Program-made: the position numbers and the translations under genes
Source: Archivesica marissinica
Taxonomy: Eukaryota > Mollusca > Bivalvia > Venerida > Vesicomyidae
Assembly: GCA_014843695.1 (NCBI GenBank)
Contig: CM026386.1
Span: 85,985,111-86,049,110 of the forward strand
Direction: 5' to 3'
Length of the DNA stretch: 64,000 nucleotides
Part shown: one piece after another, positions 29,701 to 44,700 of the stretch
How the letters are laid out: every line of letters starts with the position of its first letter
Position numbering within the stretch: position 1 is the first letter of the stretch
The notes under the pieces: generated by a model
Seen by the model: the letters and a program-made list of their open reading frames with translations, nothing else
Told to the model about the DNA's origin: nothing
Database searches by the model: none

Positions 29701-32700
29701 AATGTTGGTAACAATAAATGTCGGTAACACAACCTGAAATCAATGTTGGTAACAATAAATGTTGGTAACACAACCTGAAATCAATGTTGGTAACAATGAA
29801 TGTCGGTAACACAACCTGAAATCAATGTTGGTAACAATGAATGTCGGTAACACAACCTGAAATCAATGTTGGTAACAATGAATGTCGGTAACACATTCAA
29901 AATTTATTGTGTTAATAGGTCCTGCTATGTCTTACCTTGGTGAGGTCCATGCCTAGTTTTAACTGTGACAGTAGATGTAGGATTATTGATGTATGTTCCT
30001 CCGTTCCCTCCAGGTCGTTGTCCTTGTACTCGGAGTCATCCTCCTGCTCATCGTCATGGTTAATTGGATCATCTGGAACAAGTGCAATAAAACTGAAAAA
30101 TGTATTATTTTATTAGATTGGGTTAGGTAAGAGTAATGTTTACAATTGTGGTCATTTAAATTTGAACAAAGGAAATACTGACCTTTTCAAAATGTTGTAG
30201 TATGGACAAGTCTGAAATAAAGTATTCTTCATGCAAGCCAAATGTGTCAATTCGCTATGGAGGTACAATGTGCACGAATATCGTTAATTAATATGAGCCT
30301 TATTGGTGCCTCGGAATTACTGTATTTAATGATTGTGTAAGAGGTATGGTAGACGATTACTTTGTGCATAGTATGTACGGTAGATGATTACTTTGTGCAC
30401 AGTATGTACGGTAGATGATTACTTTGTGTACAGTATGTACGGTAGACGATTACTTTGTGCATAGTATGTACGGTAGATGATTACTTTGTGCATAGTATGT
30501 ACGGTAGATGATTACTTTGTGCATAGTATGTACGGTAGATGATTACTTTGTGCATAGTATGTACGGTAGATGATTACTTTGTGCACAGTATGTACGGTAG
30601 ATGATTACTTTGTGTACAGTATGTACGGTAGACGATTACTTTGTGCATAGTATGTACGGTAGATGATTACTTTGTGCATAGTATGTACGGTAGACGATTA
30701 CTTTGTGCACAGTATGTACGGTAGATGATTACTTTGTGTACAGTATGTACGGTAGACGATTACTTTGTGCATAGTATGTACGGTAGATGATTACTTTGTG
30801 CATAGTATGTAAGGTAGATGATTACTTTGTGCACAGTATGTACGGTAGATGATTACTTTGTGTATAGTATGTACGGTAGATGATTACTTTGTGCATAGTA
30901 TGTAAGGTAGATGATTACTTTGTGCACAGTATGTACGGTAGATGATTACTTTGTGTATAGTATGTACGGTAGATGATTACTTTGTGTACAGTATGTACGG
31001 TAGACGATTACTTTGTGTACAGTATGTATGGTAGACGATTACTTTGTGTACAGTATGTACGGTAGATGATTACTTTGTGTACAGTATGTACGGTAGATGA
31101 TTACTTTGTGTACAGTATGTACGGTAGATGATTACTTTGTGTACAGTATGTACGGTAGATGATTACTTTGTGCACAGTATGTATGGTAGATGATTACTTT
31201 GTGCACAGTATGTATGGTAGATGATTACTTTGTGCATAGTATGTACGGTAGATGATTACTTTGTGTATAGTATGTACGGTAGATGATTACTTTGTGTACA
31301 GTATGTACGGTAGACGATTACTTTGTGTACAGTATGTATGGTAGACGATTACTTTGTGTACAGTATGTATGGTAGATGATTACTTTGTGTACAGTATGTA
31401 CGGTAGATGATTACTTTGTGTACAGTATGTATGGTAGATGATTACTTTGTGTACAGTATGTACGGTAGATGATTACTTTGTGTACAGTATGTACGGTAGA
31501 CGATTACTTTGTGTACAGTATGTATGGTAGATGATTACTTTGTGTACAGTATGTATGGTATATGATTACTTTGTGTACAGTATGTACGGTAGATGATTAC
31601 TTTGTGTACAGTATGTATGGTAGATGATTACTTTGTGTACAGTATGTACGGTAGATGATTACTTTGTGTACAGTATGTACGGTAAATGATTACTTTGCGT
31701 ACAGTATGTATGGTAGATGATTACTTTGTGTACAGTATGTATGGTAGACGATTACTTTGTGTACATTATGTACGGTAGATGATTACTTTGTGTACAGTAT
31801 GTACGGTAGATTATTACTTTGTGTACAGTATGTACGGTAGATGATTACTTTGTGTACGGTAGATGATTACTTTGTGTACAGTATATACGGTAAATGATTA
31901 CTTTGCGTACAGTATGTACGGTAGATGATTACTTTGTGTACAGTATGTATGGTAGATGATTACTTTGTGTACGGTAGATGATTACTTTGTGTACAGTATG
32001 TACGGTAAATGATTACTTTGTGTACAGTATGTATGGTAGATGATTACTTTGTGTACAGTATGTACGGTAGATGATTACCTTGTGTACAGTCAGGTACAAT
32101 GCGTGGGAGATGATTACTGTGTGTACAGTCAGGTACAATGCATGGGAGATGATTACCTTGTGTACAGTCAGGTACAATGCATGGGAGATGATTACCTTGT
32201 GTACAGTCAGGTACAATGCATGGGAGATGATTACCTTGTGTAGTCAGGTACAATGCATGGTAGATGATTACTTTGTGCAGTCAGGTACAATGCATGGTAG
32301 ATGATTACTTTGTGTACAGTCAGGTACAATGCATGGGAGATGATTACCTTGTGTACAATCAGGTACAATGCATGGTAGATGATTACCATGTGTACAGTCT
32401 GGTACAATGCATGGGAGATGATTACCGAGTGTACAGTCAGGTACAATGCATGGGAGATGATTACCTTGTGTACAGTCAGGTACAATGCATGGGAGATGAT
32501 TACCTTGTGTACAGTCAGGTACAATGCATGGTAGATGATTACCTTGTGTACAGTCGCGTACAATGCATGGGAGATGATTACCTTGAACAGAGTCGGATAG
32601 CATGAACGGGAGATCATTAGCTGACGTGAAACTACCAACTGGAGACGGCATAGAAACATGATTTGAAGACGGCATGGTATTACCGACATAACTGTGAGTT

Positions 32701-35700
32701 CTTGAATCTTGACGGCGACTACTGCAAAAATAAACATACAAAAATTGCTAATATATATCTTTTATCATCAGTACATCACAAACTATAACCCTAACCCTAA
32801 CATCATCAGTACATCACAAACTATAACCCTAACCCTAACACCATCAGTACATCACAAACTATAACCCTAACCCTAACATCATCAGTACATCACAAACTAT
32901 AACCCTAACCCTAACATCATCAGTACATCACAAACTATAACCCTAACCCTAACATCATCAGTACATCACAAACTATAACCCTAACCCTAACACCATCAGT
33001 ACATCACAAACTATAACCCTAACCCTAACATCATCAGTACATCACAAACTATAACCCGAACATCATCAGTACATCACAAACTATAACCCCAACCCTAACA
33101 TCATCAGTACATCACAAACTATAACCCCAACCCTAACATCATCAGTACATCACAAACTATAACCCTAACCCTAACACCATCAGTACATCACAAACTATAA
33201 CCCTAACCCTAACACCATCAGTACATCACAAACTATAACCCTAACATCATCAGTACATCACAAACTATAACCCTAACCCTAACATCATCAGTACATCACA
33301 CACTATAACCCTAACCCTAACATCATCAGTACATCACACACTATACCCTAACATCATCAGTACATCACAAACTATAACCCTAACATCATCAGTACATCAC
33401 AAACTGTAACCCCAACCCTAACACCATCAGTACATCACAAACTATAACCCTAACATCATCAGTACATCACAAACTATAACCCTAACATCATCAGTACATC
33501 ACAAACTATAACCCTAACCCTAACATCATCAGTACATCACACACTATAACCCTAACATCATCAGTACATAACAAACTATAACCCTAACATCATCAGTACA
33601 TCACAAACTATAACCCTAACATCATCAGTACATCACAAACTATAACCCTAACATCATCAGTACATCACACATTATAACCCTAACATCATCAGTACATCAC
33701 ACACTATAACCCTAACATCATCAGTACATCACACACTATAACCCTAACATCATCAGTACATCACAAACTATAACCCTAACATCATCAGTACATCACAAAC
33801 TATAACCCTAACCCTAACATCATCAGTACATCACAAACTATAACCCTAACATCATCAGTACATCACAAACTATAACCCTAACATCATCAGTACATCACAA
33901 ACTATAACCCTAACATCATCAGTACATCACAAACTATAACCCTAACATCATCAGTACATCACAAACCCTAACCCTAACATCATCAGTACATCACAAACTA
34001 TAACCCGAACATCATCAGTACATCACAAGCTATAACCCTAACATCATCAGTACATCACAAACTATAACCCGAACATCATCAGTACATCACAAGCTATAAC
34101 CCTAACACCATCAGTACATCACAAACTATAACCCTAANNNNNNNNNNNNNNNNNNNNNNNNNNNNNNNNNNNNNNNNNNNNNNNNNNNNNNNNNNNNNNN
34201 NNNNNNNNNNNNNNNNNNNNNNNNNNNNNNNNNNNNNNNNNNNNNNNNNNNNNNNNNNNNNNNNNNNNNNNNNNNNNNNNNNNNNNNNNNNNNNNNNNNN
34301 NNNNNNNNNNNNNNNNNNNNNNNNNNNNNNNNNNNNNNNNNNNNNNNNNNNNNNNNNNNNNNNNNNNNNNNNNNNNNNNNNNNNNNNNNNNNNNNNNNNN
34401 NNNNNNNNNNNNNNNNNNNNNNNNNNNNNNNNNNNNNNNNNNNNNNNNNNNNNNNNNNNNNNNNNNNNNNNNNNNNNNNNNNNNNNNNNNNNNNNNNNNN
34501 NNNNNNNNNNNNNNNNNNNNNNNNNNNNNNNNNNNNNNNNNNNNNNNNNNNNNNNNNNNNNNNNNNNNNNNNNNNNNNNNNNNNNNNNNNNNNNNNNNNN
34601 NNNNNNNNNNNNNNNNNNNNNNNNNNNNNNNNNNNNNNNNNNNNNNNNNNNNNNNNNNNNNNNNNNNNNNNNNNNNNNNNNNNNNNNNNNNNNNNNNNNN
34701 NNNNNNNNNNNNNNNNNNNNNNNNNNNNNNNNNNNNNNNNNNNNNNNNNNNNNNNNNNNNNNNNNNNNNNNNNNNNNNNNNNNNNNNNNNNNNNNNNNNN
34801 NNNNNNNNNNNNNNNNNNNNNNNNNNNNNNNNNNNNNNNNNNNNNNNNNNNNNNNNNNNNNNNNNNNNNNNNNNNNNNNNNNNNNNNNNNNNNNNNNNNN
34901 NNNNNNNNNNNNNNNNNNNNNNNNNNNNNNNNNNNNNNNNNNNNNNNNNNNNNNNNNNNNNNNNNNNNNNNNNNNNNNNNNNNNNNNNNNNNNNNNNNNN
35001 NNNNNNNNNNNNNNNNNNNNNNNNNNNNNNNNNNNNNNNNNNNNNNNNNNNNNNNNNNNNNNNNNNNNNNNNNNNNNNNNNNNNNNNNNNNNNNNNNNNN
35101 NNNNNNNNNNNNNNNNNNNNNNNNNNNNNNNNNNNNNACTATAACCCTAACATCATCAGTACATCACAAACTGTAACCCCAACCCTAACACCATCAGTAC
35201 ATCACAAACTATAACCCTAACATCATCAGTACATCACAAACTATAACCCTAACATCATCAGTACATCACAAACTATAACCCTAACCCTAACATCATCAGT
35301 ACATCACACACTATAACCCTAACATCATCAGTACATAACAAACTATAACCCTAACATCATCAGTACATCACACACTATAACCCTAACATCATCAGTACAT
35401 CACAAACTATAACCCTAACATCATCAGTACATCACACATTATAACCCTAACATCATCAGTACATCACACACTATAACCCTAACATCATCAGTACATCACA
35501 CACTATAACCCTAACATCATCAGTACATCACAAACTATAACCCTAACATCATCAGTACATCACAAACTATAACCCTAACCCTAACATCATCAGTACATCA
35601 CAAACTATAACCCTAACATCATCAGTACATCACAAACTATAACCCTAACATCATCAGTACATCACAAACTATAACCCTAACATCATCAGTACATCACAAA

Positions 35701-38700
35701 CTATAACCCTAACATCATCAGTACATCACAAACTATAACCCTAACATCATCAGTACATCACAAACTATAACCCTAACATCATCAGTACATCACAAACCCT
35801 AACCCTAACATCATCAGTACATCACAAACTATAACCCGAACATCATCAGTACATCACAAGCTATAACCCTAACATCATCAGTACATCACAAACTATAACC
35901 CGAACATCATCAGTACATCACAAGCTATAACCCTAACACCATCAGTACATCACAAACTATAACCCTAACCCTAACATCATCAGTACATCACAAACTATAA
36001 CCCTAACCCTAACATCATCAGTAGATCACAAACTATAACCCTAACATCATCAGTACATCACAAACTATAACCATAACATCATCAGTACATCACAAACTAT
36101 AACCCTAACCCTAACATCATTAGTACATCACATACTATAACCCTAACATCATCAGTACATCACAAACTATAACCTTAACATCATCAGTACATCACAAACT
36201 ATAACATTAACATCATCAGTACATCACAAACTATAACCCTAACATCATCAGTACATCACAAACTATAACCCTAACCCTAACATCATCAGTACATCACAAA
36301 CTATAACCCTAACCCTAACACCATCAGTACATCACAAACTATAACCCTAACATCATCAGTACATCACAAACTATAACCCTAACCCAAACATCATCAGTAC
36401 ATGACAAACTATAACCCTAACATCATCAGTACATCACAAACTATAACCCTAACATCATCAGTACATCACAAACTATAACCCTAACATCATCAGTACATCA
36501 CAAACTATAACCTAACATCATCAGTACATCACAAACTATAACCCTAACATCATCAGTACATCACAAACTATAACCTTAACATCATCAGTACATCACAAAC
36601 TATAACCCTAACCCTAACATCATCAGTACATCACAAACTATAACCCTAACAGCATCAGTACATGTCAAACTATAACCCTAACATCATCAGTACATCACAA
36701 ACTATAACCCTAACATCATCAGTACATCACACACTGTAACCCTAACCGTAACATCATCAGTACATCACAAACTATAACACCAACCCTAACATCATCAGTA
36801 CATCACAAACTATAACCCTAACATCATCAGTACATCACAAACTATAACCCTAACCCTAACATCATCAGTACATCACAAACTATAACCCTAACCCTAACAC
36901 AATCAGTACATCACAAACTATAACCCTAACCCTAACATCATCAGTACATCACAAACTATAACCCTAACCCTAACATCATCAGTACATCACAAACTATAAC
37001 CCTAACCCTAACACCATCAGTACATCACAAACTATAACCCTAACCCTAACATCATCAGTACATCACAAACTATAACCCTAACCCTAACATCATCAGTACA
37101 TCACAAACTATAACCCTAACCCTAACATCATCAGTACATCACAAACTATAACCCTAACATCATCAGTACATCACAAACTATAACCCTAACCCTAACATCA
37201 TCAGTACATCACAAACTATAACCCTAACCCTAACATCATCAGTACATCACAAACTATAACCCTAACCCTAACATCATCAGTACATCACAAACTATAACCC
37301 TAACCCTAACATCATCAGTACATCACAAACTATAACCCTAACCCTAACATCATCAGTACATCACAAACTATAACCCTAACCCTAACACCATCAGTACATC
37401 ACAAACTATAACCCTAACCCTAACATCATCAGTACATCACAAACTATAACCCTAACCCTAACACATCAGTACATCACAAACTATAACCCTAACCCTAACA
37501 TCATCAGTACATCACAAACTATAACCCTAACCCTAACATCATCAGTACATCACAAACTATAACCCTAACCCTAACATCATCAGTACATCACAAACTATAA
37601 CCCTAACATCATCAGTACATCACAAACTATAACCCTAACATCATCAGTACATCACAAACTATAACCCTAACATCATCAGTACATCACAAACTATAACCCT
37701 AACATCATCAGTACATCACACACTATAACCCTAACATCATCAGTACATCACACACTATAACCCTAACATCATCAGTACATCACAAACTATAACCCTAACA
37801 TCATCAGTACATCACATACTATAACCCTAACCCTAACATCATCAGTACATCACAAACTATAACCCTAACCCCATCAGTACATCACACACTATAACCTTAA
37901 CATCATCAGTACATCACAAACTATAACCCAACCCTAACATCATCAGTACATCACAAACTATAACCCTAACATCATCAGTACATCACATACTATAACCCTA
38001 ACCCTAACATCATCAGTACATCACAAACTATAACCCTAACCCTAACATCATCAGTACATCACAAACTATAACCCTAACATCATCAGTACATCACACACTA
38101 TAACCCTAACATCATCAGTACATCACACACTATAACCCTAACATCATCAGTACATCACAAACTATAACCCTAACACCATCAGTACATCACAAACTATAAC
38201 CCTAACCCTAACATCATCAGTACATCACATACTATAACCCTAACACCATCAGTACATCACAAACTATAACCCTAACCCTAACATCATCAGTACATCACAA
38301 ACTATAACCCTAACATCATCAGTACATCACAAACTATAACCCTAACATCATCAGTACATCACACACTATAACCCTAACATCATCAGTACATCACACACTA
38401 TAACCCTAACATCATCAGTACATCACAAACTATAACCCTAACACCATCAGTACATCACAAACTATAACCCTAACCCTAACATCATCAGTACATCACATAC
38501 TATAACCCTAACACCATCAGTACATCACAAACTATAACCCTAACCCTAACATCATCAGTACATCACAAACTATAACCCTAACATCATCAGTACATCACAA
38601 ACTATAACCCTAACATCATCAGTACATCACACACTATAACCCTAACCGTAACATCATCAGTACATCACAAACTATAACACCAACCCTAACATCATCAGTA

Positions 38701-41700
38701 CATCACAAACTATAACCCTAACATCATCAGTACATCACAAACTATAACCTTAACATCATCAGTACATCACAAACTATAACCTTAACATCATCAGTACATC
38801 ACAAACTATAACCCTAACCCTAACACCATCAGTACATCACAAACTATAACCCTAACCCTAACATCATCAGTACATCACAAACTATAACCCTAACCCTAAC
38901 ATCATCAGTACATCACAAACTATAACCCTAACATCATCAGTACATCACAAACTATAACCCTAACATCATCAGTACATCACAAACTATAACCCTAACCGTA
39001 ACATCATCAGTACATCACAAACTATAACACCTAACATCATCAGTACATCACAAACTATAACCCTAACATCATCAGTACATCACAAACTATAACCTTAACA
39101 TCATCAGTACATCACAAACTATAACCTTAACATCATCAGTACATCACAAACTATAACCCTAACCCTAACATCATCAGTACATCACAAACTATAACCCTAA
39201 CCCTAACATCATCAGTACATCACAAACTATAACCCTAACCCTAACATCATCAGTACATCACAAACTATAACCCTAACATCATCAGTACATCACAAACTAT
39301 AACCCCAACATCATCAGTACATCACAAACTATAACCCTAACATCATCAGTACATCACACACTATAACCCTAACCCTAACATCATCAGTACATCACAAACT
39401 ATAACCATAACCCTAACATCATCAGTACATCACAAACCATAACCCTAACATCATCAGTACATCACAAACTATAACCCTAACATCATCAGTACATCACAAA
39501 CTATAACCCTAACATCATCAGTACATCACACACTATAACCCTAACCGTAACATCATCAGTACATCACAAACTATAACACCAACCCTAACATCATCAGTAC
39601 ATCACAAACTATAACCCTAACATCATCAGTACATCACAAACTATAACCCTAACCCTAACACCATCAGTACATCACAAACTATAACCCTAACCCTAACATC
39701 ATCAGTACATCACAAACTATTACCCTAACCCTAACATCATCAGTACATCACAAACTATAACCCTAACCCTAACACCATCAGTACATCACAAACTATAACC
39801 CTAACCCTAACATCATCAGTACATCACAAACTATAACCCTAACCCTAACACCATCAGTACATCACAAACTATAACCCTAACCCTAACATCATCAGTACAT
39901 CACAAACTATAACCCTAACCCTAACATCATCAGTACATCACAAACTATAACCCTAACATCATCAGTACATCACAAACTATAACCCTAACATCATCAGTAC
40001 ATCACACACTATAACCCTAACATCATCAGTACATCACACACTATAACCCTAACATCATCAGTACATCACACACTATAACCCTAACATCATCAGTACATCA
40101 CAAACTATAACCCTAACATCATCAGTACATCACATACTATAACCCTAACCCTAACATCATCAGTACATCACAAACTATAACCCTAACCCTAACATCATCA
40201 GTACATCACACACTATAACCCTAACATCATCAGTACATCACAAACTATAAACCCTAACATCATCAGTACATCACACACTATAACCCTAACATCATCAGTA
40301 CATCACAACTATAACCTAACATCATCAGTACATCACAACTATAACCCTAACCCTAACATCATCAGTACATCACACACTATAACCCTAACATCATCAGTAC
40401 ATCACAAACTATAACCCTAACATCATCAGTACATCACAAACTATAACCCTAACCCTAACATCATCAGTACATCACATACTATAACCCTAACACCATCAGT
40501 ACATCACAAACTATAACCCTAACCCTAACATCATCAGTACATCACAAACTATAACCCTAACATCATCAGTACATCACAAACTATAACCCTAACATCATCA
40601 GTACATCACACACTATAACCCTAACATCATCAGTACATCACACACTATAACCCTAACATCATCAGTACATCACAAACTATAACCCTAACACCATCAGTAC
40701 ATCACAAACTATAACCCTAACCCTAACATCATCAGTACATCACATACTATAACCCTAACACCATCAGTACATCACAAACTATAACCCTAACCCTAACATC
40801 ATCAGTACATCACATACTATAACCCTAACATCATCAGTACATCACAAACTATAACCCTAACATCATCAGTACATCACATACTATAACCCTAACCCTAACA
40901 TCATCAGTACATCACACACTATAACCCTAACATCATCAGTACATCACAAACTATAACCCTAACATCATCAGTACATCACATACTATAACCCTAACCCTAA
41001 CATCATCAGTACATCACAAACTATAACCCTAACTGTAACATCATCAGTACATCACAAGCTATAACCCCAACATCATCAGTACATCAAAAACTATAACCCT
41101 AACCCTAACATCATCAGTACATCACACACTATAACCCTAACATCATCAGTACATCACAAACTATAACCCTAACCCTAACATCATCAGTACATCACAAACT
41201 ATAACCCTAACCCTAACATCATCAGTACATCACAAACCATAACCCTAACCCTAACATCATCAGTACATCACAAACTATAACCCTAACATCATCAGTACAT
41301 CACAAACTATAACCCTAACCCTAACATCATCAGTACATCACAAACTATAACCTTAATTAACCTTAATATCATCAGTACATCACAAACTATAACCCTAACA
41401 CCATCAGTACATCACAAACTATAACCCTAACATCATCAGTACATCACAAACTATAACCTTAACATCATCAGTACATCACAAACTATAACCCTAACACCAT
41501 CAGTACATCTCAAACTATAACCCTAACACCATCAGTACATCACAAACTATAACCCTAACACCATCAGTACATCACATACTATAACCCTAACTCTAACATC
41601 ATCAGTACATCACAAACTATAACCCTAACACCATCAGTACATCTCAAACTATAACCCTAACACCATCAGTACATCACAAACTATAACCTTAACATCATCA

Positions 41701-44700
41701 GTACATCACAAACTATAACCCTAACACCATCAGTACATCACATACTATAACCCTAACTCTAACATCATCAGTACGTCACAAACTATAACCCTAACACCAT
41801 CAGTACATCACATACTATAACCCTAACTCTAACATCATCAGTACATCACATACTATAACCCCAACCCTAACATCATCAGTACATCACAAACTATAACCCT
41901 AACCCTAACATCATCAGTACATCACAAACTATAACCCTAACATCATCAGTACATCATAAACTATAACACTAACATCATCAGTACATCACAAACTATAACC
42001 CCAACCCTAACATCATCAGTACATCACACACTATAACCCTAACATCATCAGTACATCACAAACTATAACCCTACCATCATCAGTACATCACAAACTATAA
42101 CCCTAACATCATCAGTACATCACAAACTATAACCCTAACATCATCAGTACATCACAAACTATAACCCTAACCCTAACATCATCAGTTATGTTATGTTATA
42201 TTTCGGGTTTTACGCCTGCATCAGCACCATTTTGGGCTATATCGCCGGCGGGCAGTTTACTTAACAACACCTTTCCTGGGCAGGCTCCAGCGGTTAACCA
42301 GTACTTGGGTGCACCAACCTCCGTAAGAAACTGCCAACTTTTTCATATAAATGAGACACGGCCTGAGCGGGGCTCGAACCCGTGACCATCAGTGATGATA
42401 GGTTACAGTGGTATACAAGTCAGCGACCTTAACCACTCGACCACGGAGGCGGACTAACATCATCAGTACATCACAAACTATAACCCTAACACCATCAGTA
42501 CATCACAAACTATAACCCTAACCCTAACATCATCAGTACATCACAAACTATAACCCTAACATCATCAGTACATCACAAACTATAACCCTAACCCTAACAT
42601 CATCAGTACATCACAAACTATAACCTAACCTAACATCATCAGTACATCACAAACTATAACCCTAACCCTAACATCATCAGTACATCACAAACTATAACCC
42701 TAACCCTAACATCATCAGTACATCACAAACTATAACCCTAACCCTAACATCATCAGTACATCACAAACTATAACCCGAACATCATCAGTACATCACAAAC
42801 TATAACCCTAACCCTAACATCATCAGTACATCACAAACTATAACCCTAACCCTAACATCATCAGTACATCACAAACTATAACCCGAACATCATCAGTACA
42901 TCACAAACTATAACCCTAACCCTAACATCATCAGTACATCACACACTATAACCCTAACCCTAACATCATCAGTACATCACAAACTATAACCCTAACATCA
43001 TCAGTACATCACAAACTATAACCCTAACATCATCAGTACATCACCACTATAACCCTAACCCTAACATCATCAGTACATCACAAACTATAACCCTAACCCT
43101 AACATCATCAGTACATCACAAACTATAACCCTAACATCATCAGTACATCACAAACTATAACCCTAACCCTAACATCATCAGTACATCACAAACTATAACC
43201 CTAACATCATCAGTACATCACAAACTATAACCCTAACCCTAACATCATCAGTACATCACAAACTATAACCCTAACCCTAACATCATCAGTACATCACACA
43301 CTATAACCCTAACATCATCAGTACATCACAAACTATAACCTTAATATCATCAGTATATCACAAACTATAACCCTAACATCATCAGTACATCACAAACTAT
43401 AACCCTAACATCATCAGTACATCACAAGCTATAACCCTAACATCATCAGTACATCACAAACTATAACCCTAACATCATCAGTACATCACAAATTATAACC
43501 CCAACCCTAACATCATCAGTACATTACAAACTATAACCCCAACATCATCAGTACATCACAAGCTATAACCCTAACATCATCAGTACATCACAAACTATAA
43601 CCCTAACATCATCAGTACATCACAAACTATAACCCCAACATCATCAGTACATCACAAGCTATAACCCTAACATCATCAGTACATTACAAACTATAACCCC
43701 AACATCATCAGTACATTACAAACTATAACCCCAACATCATCAGTACATCACAAGCTATAACCCTAACATCATCAGTACATCACAAACTATAACCCTAACA
43801 TCATCAGTACATCACAAGCTATAACCCTAACATCATCAGTACATCACAAACTATAACCCTAACACCATCAGTACATCACAAACTATAACCCCAACCCTAA
43901 CATCATCAGTACATCACAAACTATAACCCCAACCCTAACATCATCAGTACATCACAAACTATAACCCTAACATCATCAGTACATCACAAACTATTGAATA
44001 AGGACTACACAAAAGGACAAACTATATTCAGCAAGAACCATTTCCTCGTTTACCAGTAACTGCACAACTATACATCATACTGATGCTTCCTGCAAAGCAT
44101 GTACAATATGCACAACTATACATCATACCGATGCTTCCTGCAAAGCATGTACAATATGCACAACTATACATCATAATGATGCTTCCTGCAAAGCATGTAC
44201 AATATGCACAACTATACATCATAATGATGCTTCCTGCAAAGCATGTACAATATGCACAACTATACATCATACTGATGCTTCCTGCAAAGCATGTACAATA
44301 TGCACAACTATACATCATACTGATGCTTCCTGCAAAGCATGTACAATATGCACAACTATACATCATAATGATGCTTCCTGCAAAGCATGTACAATATGCA
44401 CAACTATACATCATACTGATGCTTCCTGCAAAGCATGGTGAAAATCCAACAAGGCGAGAGATGAAATACGGACATGCGATATATTATAAAAATGTTCAAA
44501 TGGCTGTAAACTAATCATGAGTTGTGGAAATGAACAAGCTTTGTGTTATAAAAGTGGCCAAATTGTCGTAAATCCGCAAAACAATCATTCAACTGGAATG
44601 GGTTTACAAATACTACACAACTGGAATGGGTTTACAAATACTACACAACTGGAATGGGTTTACAAATACTACACAACTGGAATGGGTTTACAAATACTAC

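Larger units (their letters stand above)
32766..43995. repeat. 32/38-bp satellite containing telomere-type CCCTAA hexamers
   Basis: Unit catcatcagtacatcacaaa then ctataaccctaa. The 38-bp class has exactly one extra ccctaa. About 10 kb is visible, interrupted by an N gap and a SINE. Variants (caccatcag, cacacac, gaacatc, caagctata, ctgtaacccc) mark duplicated sub-blocks. It occupies most of the 14-kb intron between exons d and c. Confidence 0.97.

Noticed and set aside
42188..42385. 65-residue frame shared by two loci (also within 23819-24376), which looked like a conserved protein
   Set aside because: The shared part is the body of the SINE read antisense; identity is due to recent transposition.
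32766..43995. True chromosome end (telomere)
   Set aside because: CCCTAA occurs at most about two in a row, embedded in a 32/38-bp unit, with gene exons on both sides. It is interstitial.
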